This document shows, piece by piece, positions 45,290 through 60,100 of a DNA stretch of 64,000 bases (the first letter of the stretch is position 1; each line of letters opens with the position of its first letter). Source of the stretch: Megaleporinus macrocephalus. Lineage: Eukaryota; Chordata; Actinopteri; Characiformes; Anostomidae. The DNA is taken from the NCBI GenBank assembly GCA_021613375.1, contig CM038722.1, positions 26,908,441-26,972,440 of the forward strand, read 5' to 3'. The translations under genes and the position numbers were made by a program. The notes under the pieces are model-generated. The model was not told the DNA's origin. It saw only the letters and a program-made list of their open reading frames with translations, and ran no database searches.

Positions 45290-47590
45290 AAAAACAGCAT
45301 ATAAACTTCCAGATTATATGATATATAAGATATGCTGTTTATCAGAAGATGGAAAACGATCATAGAAATAGAAACATTTTGCAATTAATCTTTATTCCTG
45401 AAACACTTACTCATATTGTTTACTGCCTGTCGATGCCAGAGTTCACCACTAGATGGAGACATCTTCCCAAACTTTAACACAACCTAAGGGCTTCTCCTCT
45501 GCTGTGTGGAGAACAGTTCTCTACAGCACTAGTGTCAGTGAGAATAGAGGTGTGTAAGGGGAATAGGCTTTAGTACTGATCTGTTCTCAGGGCTTCTTAT
45601 TCAGCAGCTTCTTAAGCTGCAGCAGCACGAAGAGGTCTTGTCTGGACACATGCTCAGTAAAGCTGCAAAAACTCTAAATTGGAACAGACGTAGGTGGGAT
45701 ATAAAGCAAGTTGCTAAAACCCCCTACACAATAGTAAAGTTTTGTAAAGTAAAGTTTTGTCCCGAGGAATCAGTGAGAAGTCTACAGGTTTGAAGCTCAC
45801 CCTCACATCTCCATCCTGATTTCACTTGTTGAGGACCTTCTTCACCGCAGCAGGCGGTGGAGAGTAAGGGGTCGTCTGTAAAGTGCGTGTTCTCTTTAAA
45901 AACGTAAAACATTCACGGACACAAGATGCCTGTTGATAGTATTTATAAAGACTTGAGATGTACTGAAATACACACATGATGTTAAAATCTGCTACTTTAC
46001 AAAGCCCTGTGAAAGATGCAGACATAAGCTGCGTACAAATCTTTTACTTCCATACTACATAGTACATGAAAGGAGTAGGCTAGTGTGTCCAAATAGGCAA
46101 TTCCCCAGTTTGAAGTATACTACCACAGCACACTATACTATCCCATGATCCAATTTTGAAGTTGAGGAAGGAAACATACATTTCTTCTGAGGTCTCCTTG
46201 ACAGCCTGAGTATGGATTCCAGATACATGGCAAAAAAGCAGGACAGTGCCACAAAAAAGTATCAGAATAATGTCTGCAAATGAGGCTTTTAATGAATAGC
46301 AGGACTTTTACAGTGGTAATCTGACATCTTGCGTCAGAGAACGTTGGTAAGACAGCGGATGTGTGTCCAAGGTTGTACTAAAGTTGGCTACTAAACACTC
46401 GACTGTCTCACAAGTCCAGCAGTGACCACTGGGTCCAGTCTAGAAAGTCTAAGTAGGCGATTTCAGATTTCAGTCATAATTAAGACTTAATCAATCCCTG
46501 CTATAACTAAAAATCAACCATTACATATCTTATCAAACTAAAGGTGACAGTATGTTCATCAGATGGGTGCCTGTACACATGAGTTTATATCTGTAAGTCA
46601 TATGAATGTCTCACAGTTGCAATTTATTTTTAAAACAAAATCATTAAAATTCATCCAAAGCATATCTTACTAGAATAAAGGTCACAGTGTGTTTGTAACG
46701 AATGGTATAATAAACTTAATAAGCAATTGTATTTTGCGATAGGTTTATGTGGCGTGTGTCAGTAAAGTTAGCAGGGTTTGGTTGAGTCTTCATAATGTAT
46801 GTCTGCATTTTTTCACTTTTTTGTAATAGCCACAGATTTTCACATCATCTGTGTATTTCAAGTCTTTATGAATAACACCAACATGCTCTTTATCTCTGTG
46901 AATGTTGTACGTTTTTAAACAGCACCCACACTTTAGGTCCCTTAACATCTTCAGGACTTCTCTGGTGATTTCGGCTATATTGATCAAATACTAAAACATG
47001 TGAAATGAAAACATGTGATATGATTGTAGTTTATAATGCCATAGAAAATATTTTAGTAGGTCATTTGTAAGCAGCAGGGGGGACGGTGCGTGAACATCTA
47101 CTGTATAGCCAATATCAACCTACAGAGTTTAGTAGATATTAATATTAATAAAAAGTACCTGTTCGATATTTTAGATGGTGGTAAACTTTCAGTTATACAT
47201 AATAATAAGATCAATAGATTAACATGTATAGAGAAGACAAAACAAAAAAGTTGTTCGTAAATCATGCTACCAGACTGAAACACCCCCAGCAGCCACTATC
47301 GGGAATTAATTAAGTGGGCAAGCAATTTGGTTATTAATTTTAGTAGAATATGCTGATTATAACATAAACTCAGTGTTAGAAACTAACAGTTCATCCAGTC
47401 CACACCTACTTTCAACAACTATTTTTACATTCATATTTCTAACCAACATGACACACATTCAGGTGCTTTTTGGTCGAATTAGTCCCTGTCAGTATCATTG
47501 CAGTGTTGAGAATGACCCGACACCCAAAGGTGGTGGTCCTGTGGGGGTCCTGACCACTGAAGAACAGGGTGAATCAGATGGACCATAGCC
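45290..47590. other. Flank of SNTX copy 3, nothing firm
   Basis: No coding domain. 47470-47590 contains GTCAGTATCATTGCAGTGTT and GGTGGTCCTGTGGGGGTCCT, which are typical of a common fish non-autonomous repeat that continues to about 47710. Confidence 0.4.
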
Positions 47591-49960
47591 TCCAAAATTT
47601 AAACTACAAAAAGCATCAGTATGGTAAGTGGCGCTGATAAAGTAGGCAATGAGTGTAGGTCATACTATCCAACAGCTAAACCAGTAAAGGAAGTGATTAG
47701 AGATTAGAAAAGTCTGGTTCCACTGACTTACATTGAAAGTAAAGAATGCTTTTGGCATCTCTTGTAAAGTTGCTCTTTACATGTTTTTTTTCTTTTGGAC
47801 AGTGATGCTATGCTAGAGAAAATCTCAACATAATCTTATAAAAAAATTTTCATAAAGAGATCAACCACTTAGACCCACTGATGGGCATAAACATCTTTTG
47901 TGTTTACACATGCATACACAGAGTCTTACTGTATACTATTACATTAGAGAGTGCTGCATTGGTGAGTGTACAAATAAGAATACAACAATTACAGAGAGAA
48001 AGCAAATGGACTACATTTGGTGTTATAGGTTAAATACATCTGAAGCAGTGATGCTTGTGGACACTCCTGGCAGCAAAACTGAGTTATCCTCTGCAGAAGA
48101 CAGAACGATACAAAGAGAAAAATAAATGGATGAACAAATGGAAGGATGCTTGATAAATAAGGTGGGTTTGATTGTAAACAGTAATATTCATTTTTAACTA
48201 TCTGCACATGCTATAAAATGCCTGTAAATGCACAGCACTGCGTAAAAGACAGATATCCACTCAAAGTGGCCATTATCTATTATTATCTAAAATTACCCAG
48301 CTTGTGAAACAGAAAACCCTGCCCCAAGTCACTAAATACAAAGGGTCTTCTTGAAGATGTTCAGAAAAGCCCAGAGTTGTCAGAGTATATGATAAAAATA
48401 ATGATGTGTGTCTTATTCTTCTCAAAAAAAGTAGCATTCTATAGTCATGCTGCCATGCTGAAACTTGATTGTCCTGTTTGTCTAGCAACACTACAGGGAA
48501 GGTCTGGTTTTTATACATTCCTGTATTCTGATGAGTTATGTTATCTGCCATGATTGAAATGTATTTAGGATATTTTAATAGCCTAAGACCCTTAATTAAA
48601 ATGTTACTGCTATTAACAGAATTCAAGAACTTCAGAACTTTGGTTATCTGAGAATGTCTATGCTACAACAGGCCAATACATGTTGTGTCAGTACATTTTG
48701 GATCAGTGCTACCCCACCATTAAAAATGTCTAACATGCTGTCATATGAGCAGCCCTCTGGCCTTCCAATCACAATCACGTTCACCTCATCTCAACATACA
48801 GGCAGAAAGTCAAAACCAACAAGCCTGTCATCACTACAGGGAAGAGCTGGATGAATGGAGACTCTACAGAAGAGCTACAGAGCTGTTTTTAACCCACAAA
48901 CAGGAGGAAAAGCTACAGCATGTGTAAAATACAGCATTGAATCATCACTATCAGCTAAACTCAAGACAGCTGAAGTGGGGACAGAAGAAAATACACATCA
49001 AACTCCCTGGACTCTAGATTGTGTCTCTAAGGAAATACCTTTACATATCCTTAACTTTGCCCATGACACCACTGTGATGGGCCTTATAGCCAAAGGTGAG
49101 TAGCTGGTCTCCTGGTGTAGCAGCAAACACCTACTGTTCAAAACATAAAAGACAGTAGAGATGGTAGTGGACCTAGTGGTACAATCCTCTTCCCTAACCC
49201 CCTCAACATCAATGACTCTGTGGTTTCCACTGGGAAGTCACTGAAGTTCCTGGACACCACCACATTCAAGAAAATGAAGCGAAAGAGCAGCACGGTCTCC
49301 ATAGGCAAGTAATCACCACAAAGAACATAAGAATATCTCCAAAATCGCAACTTTACTGGAGAGACCAAAAACCTTCTACACTTTTAATGTATGTCAATGG
49401 AACGAGCATTTTTTCTAAGCTATTTTGAAGCATTTCTGTTGGTCAATTTATTATGAAACTTTCAGACAATGTAAATGCCAGCTGTCGAGTTCAAATTATA
49501 CAAATAAAAATGGACAAAAATATTAAAATTTTCTTTGGACAGCGATAATATTCTTAAAGAGAAAGTTCTTATACAGCTAAAGAAATTCAATAATTGACAG
49601 GGACTTTCACTCTGAGGGTAGGGCTCAGCCTCAAGGAAGTATATCTACAACAGGAAGAACTCAATCAAGATTCAGCCGGGGGGACAGACGCTAGGTATGC
49701 ATTCATGCCACAGATTCATTTCTGAGCTAATGCTAGCTGTTGGTCAGGGTGAACAGGGTGAACAGGGTGAACGTGGGGCTAAAAAGTATGCAGTGAATCA
49801 GATGGACCATAATCTCCAAAATTGAAACTACAAAATGTATCAATATGGTAAATGGAGCTGATAAAGTAAGCAATGAGTGTAGGTCATACTATCCAACAGC
49901 TAAACCAGTGAAGGGAGTGATTAGAGATTCTCACCCCATCAACCCCCCCACAAAGTGGTG
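47470..49960. repeat. Segmental duplication block A
   Basis: Shares long collinear stretches with block B at 57180-61050: 47940-48180 with 57270-57460; 48270-49600 with 57830-59170 (apart from small indels); 49610-49950 with 60735-61050. It includes the SNTX 5' flank-like segment (48280-48530) and a decayed LINE piece (about 49020-49300, DTTVMGLIAKG then KFLDTT-like). An internal repeat of GAACAGGGT lies at 49748-49775. Confidence 0.75.
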
Positions 49961-50093
49961 CACTTTGTAGTTCTATACTTAGATTGTAGTTCATCTGTTT
50001 CTCTGTATACTTCATTAGCCATCTTTCATTTATAGTCAGGACCCCTCATGGGACCACTGAACAGGGATTCATTAGAAGGTAGATCATTCACAG

Positions 50094-53000
50094 CAGTGTT
50101 AATTTTGACAGCAAATTTTGATTACGTCTTAGTCGTAGACTTTTGACTAAAATGTCACTTCGTTTTAGTCAAAATTTAGTCATCTGAATTGTTTTTAGTT
50201 TTAGTCTAGGTTTAGTCGACTAATTATCATAAGAATATAGTCTAGACTAAATCTACAGTCGATTCAGTCAACTAAAATATAAAGGTTGTAAAATGTAAAT
50301 GCTTTTTCTTCAGTTCCCTTCAATTATTTAATATATATACTTACACAAAATGAAACGTTTATTAACCAGTTATGGAATAATATTCATGTTTGAAAGACCA
50401 GTACACACACAAACAGATTTAACAAACAACATCTGAGGTCTTCCGTAACTGCAAAGTGAAGAAGAGAAAACTGTTATATTATCCTTGTATCACCTTTTTA
50501 TTTATTTATCTCTTATTTATTTAATAATTGTTATTAGTGCTGTCAATCTAATTAAATTACATGCTTGGTGGTTAACTAATCTACATTAATTGTATTTATC
50601 ACTTTTTGCTATGAAAATATTTTTAGTTGTGCAATTCAAATAATTTTTAGTATAACAGTAAATCAATGAATGAAAAACTGTCACATCTCCAAGTCACAGT
50701 GTTCACTAGAGACACACACTGAACATTACATGCACTAATAAATTGTAAATAAAACTAGCTAATCTGTTTTGTGCACTTTTTAGTGTGTATGGAGAGATTT
50801 GGGACATGACCATCAAACGCAGATGGTTGGAGTTAACTAGCTAGTCTCCCGACTCACTGCACATATAGCGTTTCACCTGCTTCCCACATACCTGATCCAA
50901 CTAATCTGATCATTAACCCCACTTTACTGAGTTAATACAGCATTTCACCTGCTTCCCACATACCTGATCCAACTAATCTGATCATTAACACCACCTTACT
51001 GAGTTAATACAGCGTTTCACCTGCTTCCCATATACCTGATCCAACTAATCTGATTATTAACACCACCTTACTGAGTTAATACAGCGTTTCACCTGCTTTC
51101 CACATACCTGATCAACTAATCTGATCATTAACACCACCTTACTGAGTTAATACAGCGCTTCACCTGCTTCCCACATACCTGATCCAACTAATCTGACCAT
51201 TAACACCACCTTACTGAGTTAATACAGCGTTTCACCTGCTTCCCACACACCTGATCAACTAATCTGACCATTAACACCACCTTACTGAGTTAATACAGCG
51301 CTTCACCTGCTTCCCACATACCTGATCAACTAATCTGACCATTAACACCACCTTACTGAGTTAAAACAGCGTTACACCTGCTTCCCACATACCTGATCAA
51401 CTAATCTGACCATTAACACCACCTTACTGAGTTAATACAGTGTTTCACCTGCTTCCCACATACCTGATCAACTAATCTGATCATTAACACCACCTTACTG
51501 AGTTAAAACAGCGTTACACCTGCTTCCCACATACCTGACCAACTAATCTGATCATTAACACCACCTTACTGAGTTAATACAGCGTTACACCTGCTTCCCA
51601 CATACCTGATCAACTAATCTGATCATTAACACCACCTTACTGAGTTAAAACAGCGTTACACCTGCTTCCCACATACCTGACCAACTAATCTGATCATTAA
51701 CACCACCTTACTGAGTTAATACAGCGTTACACCTGCTTCCCACATACCTGATCAACTAATCTGAATATTAACACCACCGTACTGAGTTAAAACAGCGTTA
51801 CACCTGCTTCCCACATACCTGATCAACTAATCTGAATATTAACACCACCGTACTGAGTTAAAACAGCGTTACACCTGCTTCCCACATACCTGATCAACTA
51901 ATCTGATCATTAACACCACCTTACTGAGTTAATACAGCGTTTCACCTGCTCCCCACATACCTGATCCAACTAATCTGATCATTAACACCACCTTACTGAG
52001 TTAAAACAGCGTTACACCTGCTTCCCACATACCTGACCAACTAATCTGATCATTAACACCACCTTACTGAGTTAATACAGCATTACACCTGCTTCCCACA
52101 TACCTGATCAACTAATCTGATCATTAACACCACCTTACTGAGTTAATACAGCGTTACACCTGCTTCCCACATACCTGATCAACTAATCTGATCATTAACA
52201 CCACCTTACTGAGTTAATACAGCGCTTCACCTGCTTCCCACATACCTGATCAACTAATCTGATCATTAACACCACCTTACTGAGTTAATACAGCGTTTCA
52301 CCTGCTCCCCACATACCTGATCAACTAATCTGATCATTAACACCACCTTACTGAGTTAATACAGCGTTACACCTGCTTCCCACATACCTGACCAACTAAT
52401 CTGATCATTAACACCACCTTACTGAGTTAAAACAGCGTTACACCTGCTTCCCACATACCTGATCAACTAATCTGATCATTAACACCACCTTACTGAGTTA
52501 AAACAGCGTTACACCTGCTTCCCACATACCTGACCAACTAATCTGATCATTAACACCACCTTACTGAGTTAATGCAGCGTTACACCTGCTTCCCACATAC
52601 CTGATCAACTAATCTGATCATTAACACCACCTTACTGAGTTAAAACAGCGTTACACCTGCTTCCCACATACCTGATCAACTAATCTGATCATTAACACCA
52701 CCTTACTGAGTTAAAACAGCGTTACACCTGCTTCCCACATACCTGATCAACTAATCTGATCATTAACACCACCTTACTGAGTTAATACAGTGTTTCACCT
52801 GCTCCCCACATACCTGATCAACTAATCTGATCATTAACACCACTTAACTGAGTTAATACAGCGTTTCACCTGCTTCCCACATACCTGATCCAACTAATCT
52901 GATCATTAACACCACCTTACTGAGTTAATACAGCGCTTCACCTGCTTCCCACATACCTGATCCAACTAATCTGATCATTAACACCACCTTACTGAGTTAA

Positions 53001-56000
53001 AACAGCGTTACACCTGCTTCCCACATACCTGACCAACTAATCTGATCATTAACACCACCTTACTGAGTTAATACAGCGTTACACCTGCTTCCCACATACC
53101 TGATCAACTAATCTGATCATTAACACCACCTTACTGAGTTAATACAACGTTACACCTGCTTCCCACATACCTGATCAACTAATCTGATCATTAACACCAC
53201 CTTACTGAGTTAATACAGTGCTTCACCTGCTTCCCACATACGTGATCAACTAATCTGATCATTAACACCACCTTACTGAGTTAATACAGCGTTTCACCTG
53301 CTTCCCACATACGTGATCAACTAATCTGATCATTAACACCACCTTACTGAGTTAATACAGCTCTTCACCTGCTTCCCACATACCTGATCAACTAATCTGA
53401 TCATTAACACCACCTTACTGAGTTAATACAGTGTCTCACCTGCTTCCCACATACCTGATCAACTAATCTGATCATTAACACCACCTTACTGAGTTAATAC
53501 AGCGTTACACCTGCTTCCCACATACCTGATCCAACTAATCTGATCATTAACACCACCTTACTGAGTTAATACAGCGTTACACCTGCTTCCCACATACCTG
53601 ATCAACTAATCTGATCATTAACACCACCTTACTGAGTTAATACAGCGTTACACCTGCTTCCCATATACCTGATCCAACTAATCTGATCATTAACACCACC
53701 TTACTGAGTTAATACAGCGTTACACCTGCTTCCCACATGCCTGATCCAACTAATCTGATCATTAACACCACCTTACTGAGTTAATACAGCGCTTCACCTG
53801 CTTCCCACATAACTGATCAACTAATCTGATCATTAACACCACCTTACTGAGTTAATACAGCGTTACACCTGCTTCCCACATACCTGATCAACTAATCTGA
53901 TCATTAACACCACGTTACTGAGTTAATACAGCGTTACACCTGCTTCCCACATACCTGACCAACTAATCTGATCATTAACACCACCTTACTGAGATAAAAC
54001 AGCGTTACACCTGCTTCCCACATACCTGATCAACTAATCTGACCATTAACACCACCTTACTGAGTTAATACAGTGTTTCACCTGCTTCCCACATACCTGA
54101 TCAACTAATCTGACCATTAACACCACCTTACTGAGTTAATACAGCGTTACACCTGCTTCCCACATACCTGATCAACTAATCTGAATATTAACACCACCGT
54201 ACTGAGTTAAAACAGCGTTACACCTGCTTCCCACATACCTGATCAACTAATCTGATCATTAACACCACCTTACTGAGTTAATACAGCGTTTCACCTGCTC
54301 CCCACATACCTGATCAACTAATCTGATCATTAACACCACTTAACTGAGTTAATACAGCGTTTCACCTGCTTCCCACATACCTGATCCAACTAATCTGATC
54401 ATTAACACCACCTTACTGAGTTAATACAGCGCTTCACCTGCTTCCCACATACCTGATCCAACTAATCTGATCATTAACACCACCTTACTGAGTTAAAACA
54501 GCGTTACACCTGCTTCCCACATACCTGACCAACTAATCTGATCATTAACACCACCTTACTGAGTTAATACAGAGTTACACCTGCTTCCCACATACCTGAT
54601 CAACTAATCTGATCATTAACACCACCTTACTGAGTTAATACAGCGTTACACCTGCTTCCCACATACCTGATCAACTAATCTGATCATTAACACCACCTTA
54701 CTGAGTTAATACAGCGCTTCACCTGCTTCCCACATACCTGATCAACTAATCTGATCATTAACACCACCTTACTGAGTTAATACAGCGTTTCACCTGCTCC
54801 CCACATACCTGATCAACTAATCTGATCATTAACACCACCTTACTGAGTTAATACAGCGTTACACCTGCTTCCCACATACCTGACCAACTAATCTGATCAT
54901 TAACACCACCTTACTGAGTTAATACAGCGCTTCACCTGCTTCCCACATACCTGATCAACTAATCTGATCATTAACACCACCTTACTGAGTTAATACAGCG
55001 TTACACCTGCTTCCCACATACCTGATCAACTAATCTGACCATTAACACCACCTTACTGAGTTAATACAACGTTACACCTGCTTCCCACATACCTGATCAA
55101 CTAATCTGATCATTAACACCACCTTACTGAGTTAATACAGCGCTTCACCTGCTTCCCACATACGTGATCTTCTAATCTGATCATTAACACCACCTTACTG
55201 AGTTAAAACAGCGTTTCACCTGCTTCCCACATACGTGATCAACTAATCTGATCATTAACACCACCTTACTGAGTTAATACAGCGTTTCACCTGCTTCCCA
55301 CATACCTGATCCAACTAATCTGATCATTAACACCACCTTACTGAGTTAATACAGCGTTACACCTGCTTCCCACATACCTGATCCAACTAATCTGATCATT
55401 AACACCACCTTACTGAGTTAATACAGCGTTACACCTGCTTCCCACATACCTGATCAACTAATCTGATCATTAACACCACCTTACTGAGTTAATACAGCGT
55501 TACACCTGCTTCCCATATACCTGATCCAACTAATCTGATCATTAACACCACCTTACTGAGTTAATACAGCGTTACACCTGCTTCCCACATGCCTGATCCA
55601 ACTAATCTGATCATTAACACCACCTTACTGAGTTAATACAGCGCTTCACCTGCTTCCCACATAACTGATCAACTAATCTGATCATTAACACCACCTTACT
55701 GAGTTAATACAGCGTTACACCTGCTTCCCACATACCTGATCAACTAATCTGATCATTAACACCACCTTACTGAGTTAATACAGCGTTACACCTGCTTCCC
55801 ACATACCTGACCAACTAATCTGATCATTAACACCACCTTACTGAGTTAATACAGCGTTACACCTGCTTCCCACATACCTGATCAACTAATCTGACCATTA
55901 ACACCACCTTACTGAGTTAATACAGCGCTTCACCTGCTTCCCACATACCTGATCAACTAATCTGATCATTAACACCACCTTACTGAGTTAATACAGCGTT

Positions 56001-57032
56001 ACACCTGCTTCCCACATACCTGATCAACTAATCTGATCATTAACACCACCTTACTGAGTTAATACAGCGCTTCACCTGCTTCCCACATACCTGATCAACT
56101 AATCTGATCATTAACATCACCTTACTGAGTTAATACAGCGTTTCACCTGCTTCCCACATACCTGATCAACTAATCTGATCCTTAACACCACCTTACTGAG
56201 TTAAAACAGCGTTACACCTGCTTCCCACATACGTGATCAACTAATCTGATCATTAACACCACTTAACTGAGTTAATACAGCGTTACACCTGCTTCCCACA
56301 TACCTGATCAACTAATCTGATCATTAACACCACTTAACTGAGTTAATACAGCGTTACACCTGCTTCCCACATACCTGATCAACTAATCAGTTCATTAACA
56401 CCACCTTACTGAGTTAATACAGCATTTCACCTGCTTCCCACATACCTGATCAACTAATCTGACCATTAACACCACCTTACTGAGTTAATACAGCGCTTAC
56501 AGCAGGTCACGCTCTAAACTGTACAGGGCAGTGTGCTCTCAGGACTAGGATTAAGAAAGGCTAAACTAGTGTTAGCAGCAGTAAAGCTAATTAACGGTGG
56601 TGCTGGGGGGCTGATATCCAGCGCGGTGGTGATTTTGTCTAAACACAAACGCTAAACTCTCTTTCTCTCTGTTGACACTGTCTAGATAACTTAGTTCCAT
56701 CATGAGTAACGATAGTTCACAGGCTCGTATGATCTTCCCAGGTTTAGATCAAATTTGTGAAGTGTGTGTTTGATTGACGGCTACTCAGCTTGTCCCGCCT
56801 CTCCATATACGCCGAAGTTGTTATGATTGGATGTTTTTCTAACTTGTCCCCGCCTTTCACAAAACTAAATCAGTTCTGATTGAATGTCGTCCCTGCCAAA
56901 CATGTTTGTCTCGTTTTTATTCGTCATAGTTTTATCCTTCCTGTAGATTTTATTTAGTTATCGTCTCGTTTTTGTCATGAAAAAAAGGTTTGTTGACGAA
57001 AATTATGACGAAAATAGTTAAAATTAACACTG
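50094..57032. mobile_element. hAT-type non-autonomous element enclosing a satellite array
   Basis: The ends are perfect 13-bp inverted repeats, CAGTGTTAATTTT at 50094 and AAAATTAACACTG ending 57032. Both sides carry the 8-bp direct repeat ATTCACAG (50086-50093 and 57033-57040), the target duplication length of hAT transposons. Subterminal DNA is rich in TTTTAGTC/GACTAAAA at the left and GACGAAAAT at the right. No transposase is present. About 5.6 kb of its 6.9 kb is tandem satellite. Confidence 0.85.
50866..56498. repeat. 71-bp satellite, about 79 units
   Basis: Head-to-tail units of 71 bp (72 where CTGATCCAACT replaces CTGATCAACT) built on TTTCACCTGCTTCCCACATA, CTGATCAACTAATCTGATCA and TTAACACCACCTTACTGAGT. 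Alternating variants GCGTTTC, GCGTTAC and GCGCTTC define unit subtypes. Longer blocks recur: the unit with CACTTAACTGAG at 52843, 54337, 56262 and 56331; and the adjoining variants CCCATATACCTG/CCCACATGCCTG at 53660 and 55512. This shows larger internal duplications. No long open frame. Confidence 0.95.
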
Positions 57033-57179
57033 ATTCACAGTGTCAAAAACTGACCAATAGTGATGGAAAAAACCTCAGCAGCACCGCTGTGTCTGATCCA
57101 CTTCTAGTACTGCACTAAAGGGAGGCTATTCATGTCTAGAGAAACAGATAGACTACAGTTTGTAATTGTAAAACATCCA

Positions 57180-60100
57180 AGGGCATATATGGTAAGTGCA
57201 GCTGATAAAATATACATTAAGTACAGATTTAAAGGAAGGTGAATATGTAGGTGAACCTGGTAAAGTGGGTGGTGAGTGTACATATAAGAATATAACCACT
57301 GTAGAGGGATGTTGTAGGTTAAATACCTCTATGGCAGTGATGCTTGTGGCCACTCCTGCCTGCAAAAGTTATCCTCCGCAGGAAGACAGAACGATACAAG
57401 GAGAAAAAGAAATGGGTGAACAAATGGATGGATGCTTGTTAAAAAAGAAAAAGAGAGTGAGGAGAACATCAAGCTCTTGTTTCAAATCTGAAAACTTCCA
57501 CAGGTGTTTCTGTCCATTCTTTCACTGTGAGAAGACATCTCAGCGCTATGGGTCTGAAAGGATGAGTAGCTGTTCAAGAAGCTCCTCACTAAGATTAGGA
57601 GATATACATGTGTACCTTTAGGTGATTTTATTTTTCTCTTTATTTTGATACTTATTTTATGAATTGGTCTTAGAAAATAAACAGTCTTTCTTTTGTAACA
57701 GCCTCAGCCTGCTGTCGAATTACTGGGCAAAAACTATTTTCTCCCCCCAACTGAACTTAATTTTATATTTGAACGTGAACGGCGTGGTGGACTTTAAACG
57801 TGTCCTCATTCACCACTCCTGTGTCACATGGACATTATCTAAAACTACCCAGCTTGTGAAAACTCACTCAAGTCACTAAAAACAAATGGTATACATGTTC
57901 AGAAAAGCCCAGCGTTGTCAGAGTATATGATGGAAATAATGATGTGTGTCTGCAAATTTTAGAAAACAAATTCTTATTCTTCTCAACAAAAGTAGCATAT
58001 AGAGTACTCTATAGTCACGCTGCCATGCTGAAACTTAATTGTCCTGTTTGAATTTTAATCTAGTCCTCAGCAACCCTACAGGGAAGGTCTGGTTTTTATA
58101 CATTCCTGTATTCTGATGAGTTATGTTATCTGCCATGATTGAAATGTATTTAGGATATTTTAATAGCCTAAGACCCTTAATTAAAATGTTACTGCTATTA
58201 ACAGAATTCAAGAACTTCAGAACTTTGGTTATCTGAGAATGTCTATGCTACAACAGGCCAATACATGTGGTGTCAGTACATTTTGGATCAGTGCTACACC
58301 ACCATTAAAAATGTCTAACATGCTGTCATATGAGCAGCCCTCTGGCCTTCCAATCACAATCACGTTCACCTCATCTCAACATACAGGCAGAAAGTCAAAA
58401 CCAACAAGCCTGTCATCACTACAGGGAAGAGCTGGATGAATGGAGACTCTACAGAAGAGCTACAGGGCTGTTTTTAACCCTCAAACAGACTGTTCTAGAA
58501 GAGGTACAGACGGACGAGAAACAGACACTGTGACGTCACACAGTTTATATGAGGAAAGCTACAGCATATGTAAAATACAGCATTGATAAATCATAACTAT
58601 CAGCTAAACTCAAGACAGCTGAAGTGGGGACAGAAAAAAATACACATCAAACCACTGTGTCTCTAAGGAAACACCTTTGAAAATCCTTAACTTTGGCCAT
58701 GACACCACTGTGATGGGCCTTACAGCCAACGGTGAGCAGCTGGTCTCCTGGTGTAGCAGCAAACAACTACTGCTCAAAACATAAAAAACAATAGTCACTA
58801 AAGTTCCTGGGCACCACCACATCCAGGTAACTGAAGCGAAAGACCAACATGGTCTCCATAGGCAAGAAATCACCACAAATATATATATATAAATATATCT
58901 CCAATATCGCAACTTCACAGGAGAGACCAAAATCCTTCTACACTTTTAATGTATGCCAATGGAACCAGAATCTTTTTCCAAGTTATTTTGAAATATTTCT
59001 TTTGGTCAATTCATTGTGAAACTTTCAATCTAAAAGGCAGCTGTCAAGTTCCAATTATATAGATAAAAACTGTTACAAATATTTTTTTTTGGACAGCGAT
59101 TTTTCTTGGACAGCGATAATATTCTTAAAGAGAAAGTTCTTATAGAGCTAAAGAAATTCAATAACTGAGTGAGCTCTGACAAACATTTCAGGACATTCAG
59201 CGGTGGGGTGTTGAAGCATGACTGCAGAATTACAGCTGACCCCTCTCATCCTGGACATCGCCTCTTTCAGACACCTCCCTCCAGAAGAAGACTCAGGACT
59301 ATAAAAACAGCCCTGCTAGACACAGTAAGACTCATTTTGACAGGTTTATCTGCAAACTGTACTTTTTTATAGACCTTGCTTTCGACATGGGGGCCTCGTC
59401 ATACTGAAACAGGAAAGTTGTCAACATGAATGATCTACTATGTCACTCTATGTTGCTGCATACCATTTAAGATTTCCTTTTACTGGAATCCAGAATGTTC
59501 TTCCTGCACCAACCTTTAAGTGTGGAACTCTGCATTCTAGCAGGTAGCACACCTGACATCCACCAAACAGGTTTAACTGTCTGAAAGTGGAGGATGATGC
59601 TGGGCAAGTCTCTGCTATTACACGGTAAAATATTTGATTGTATGTCTGTTGAATGAATTATGGAATGTCTTTTACAATTATCAGTAAAGCATGATGGAGA
59701 ATCAGAACATAGCAGAGCAGCTGCTGGAGATTTCAGAACAGTGGCCATCCCAAAATCCAGACCTCAACATCACAGAATGTGGGTTTGCTTGGACTGTGAG
59801 AAGCAGAAAATGCAACGACTTGTAAGACTATACAGGTAGTTACAAGAAACAAGTCTCCCAGAAAGACTGGAAGCTGTGATGAAGATGAAGAATTGACAAT
59901 CATTATCTATCTATACTGCTTCTGCTCCTTGGTTTCAGGGAGTGCTGGAGCTTATGCCGCTGCTCACTGGCCAGAAGCCATGAAACACCCTGGACCGGTC
60001 ACCAGTCCGTCACAGAGCAAACGCACAGATATACGCATTCACATCTAAATGCATTAAATACATTTATTAAATCAATAACACTAATTTATACATTCATATT

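Noticed and set aside
48654..48930. Near-identical small open frames at 48654 and 58239 as duplicated genes
   Set aside because: They lie in duplicated repeat DNA with decayed LINE pieces. Conservation extends equally through non-coding flanks, so it reflects recent duplication and not coding constraint.
10605..56498. Common origin of the 56-bp and 71-bp repeats because both contain CTGAGTTAAT and ACACCTG
   Set aside because: The order and spacing of the shared words differ and the 56-bp unit is fully explained by the SNTX exon 2 junction. Treated as coincidence.
50866..56498. CRISPR-like array (regular repeats)
   Set aside because: Units are contiguous with no unique spacers, and the DNA is vertebrate.
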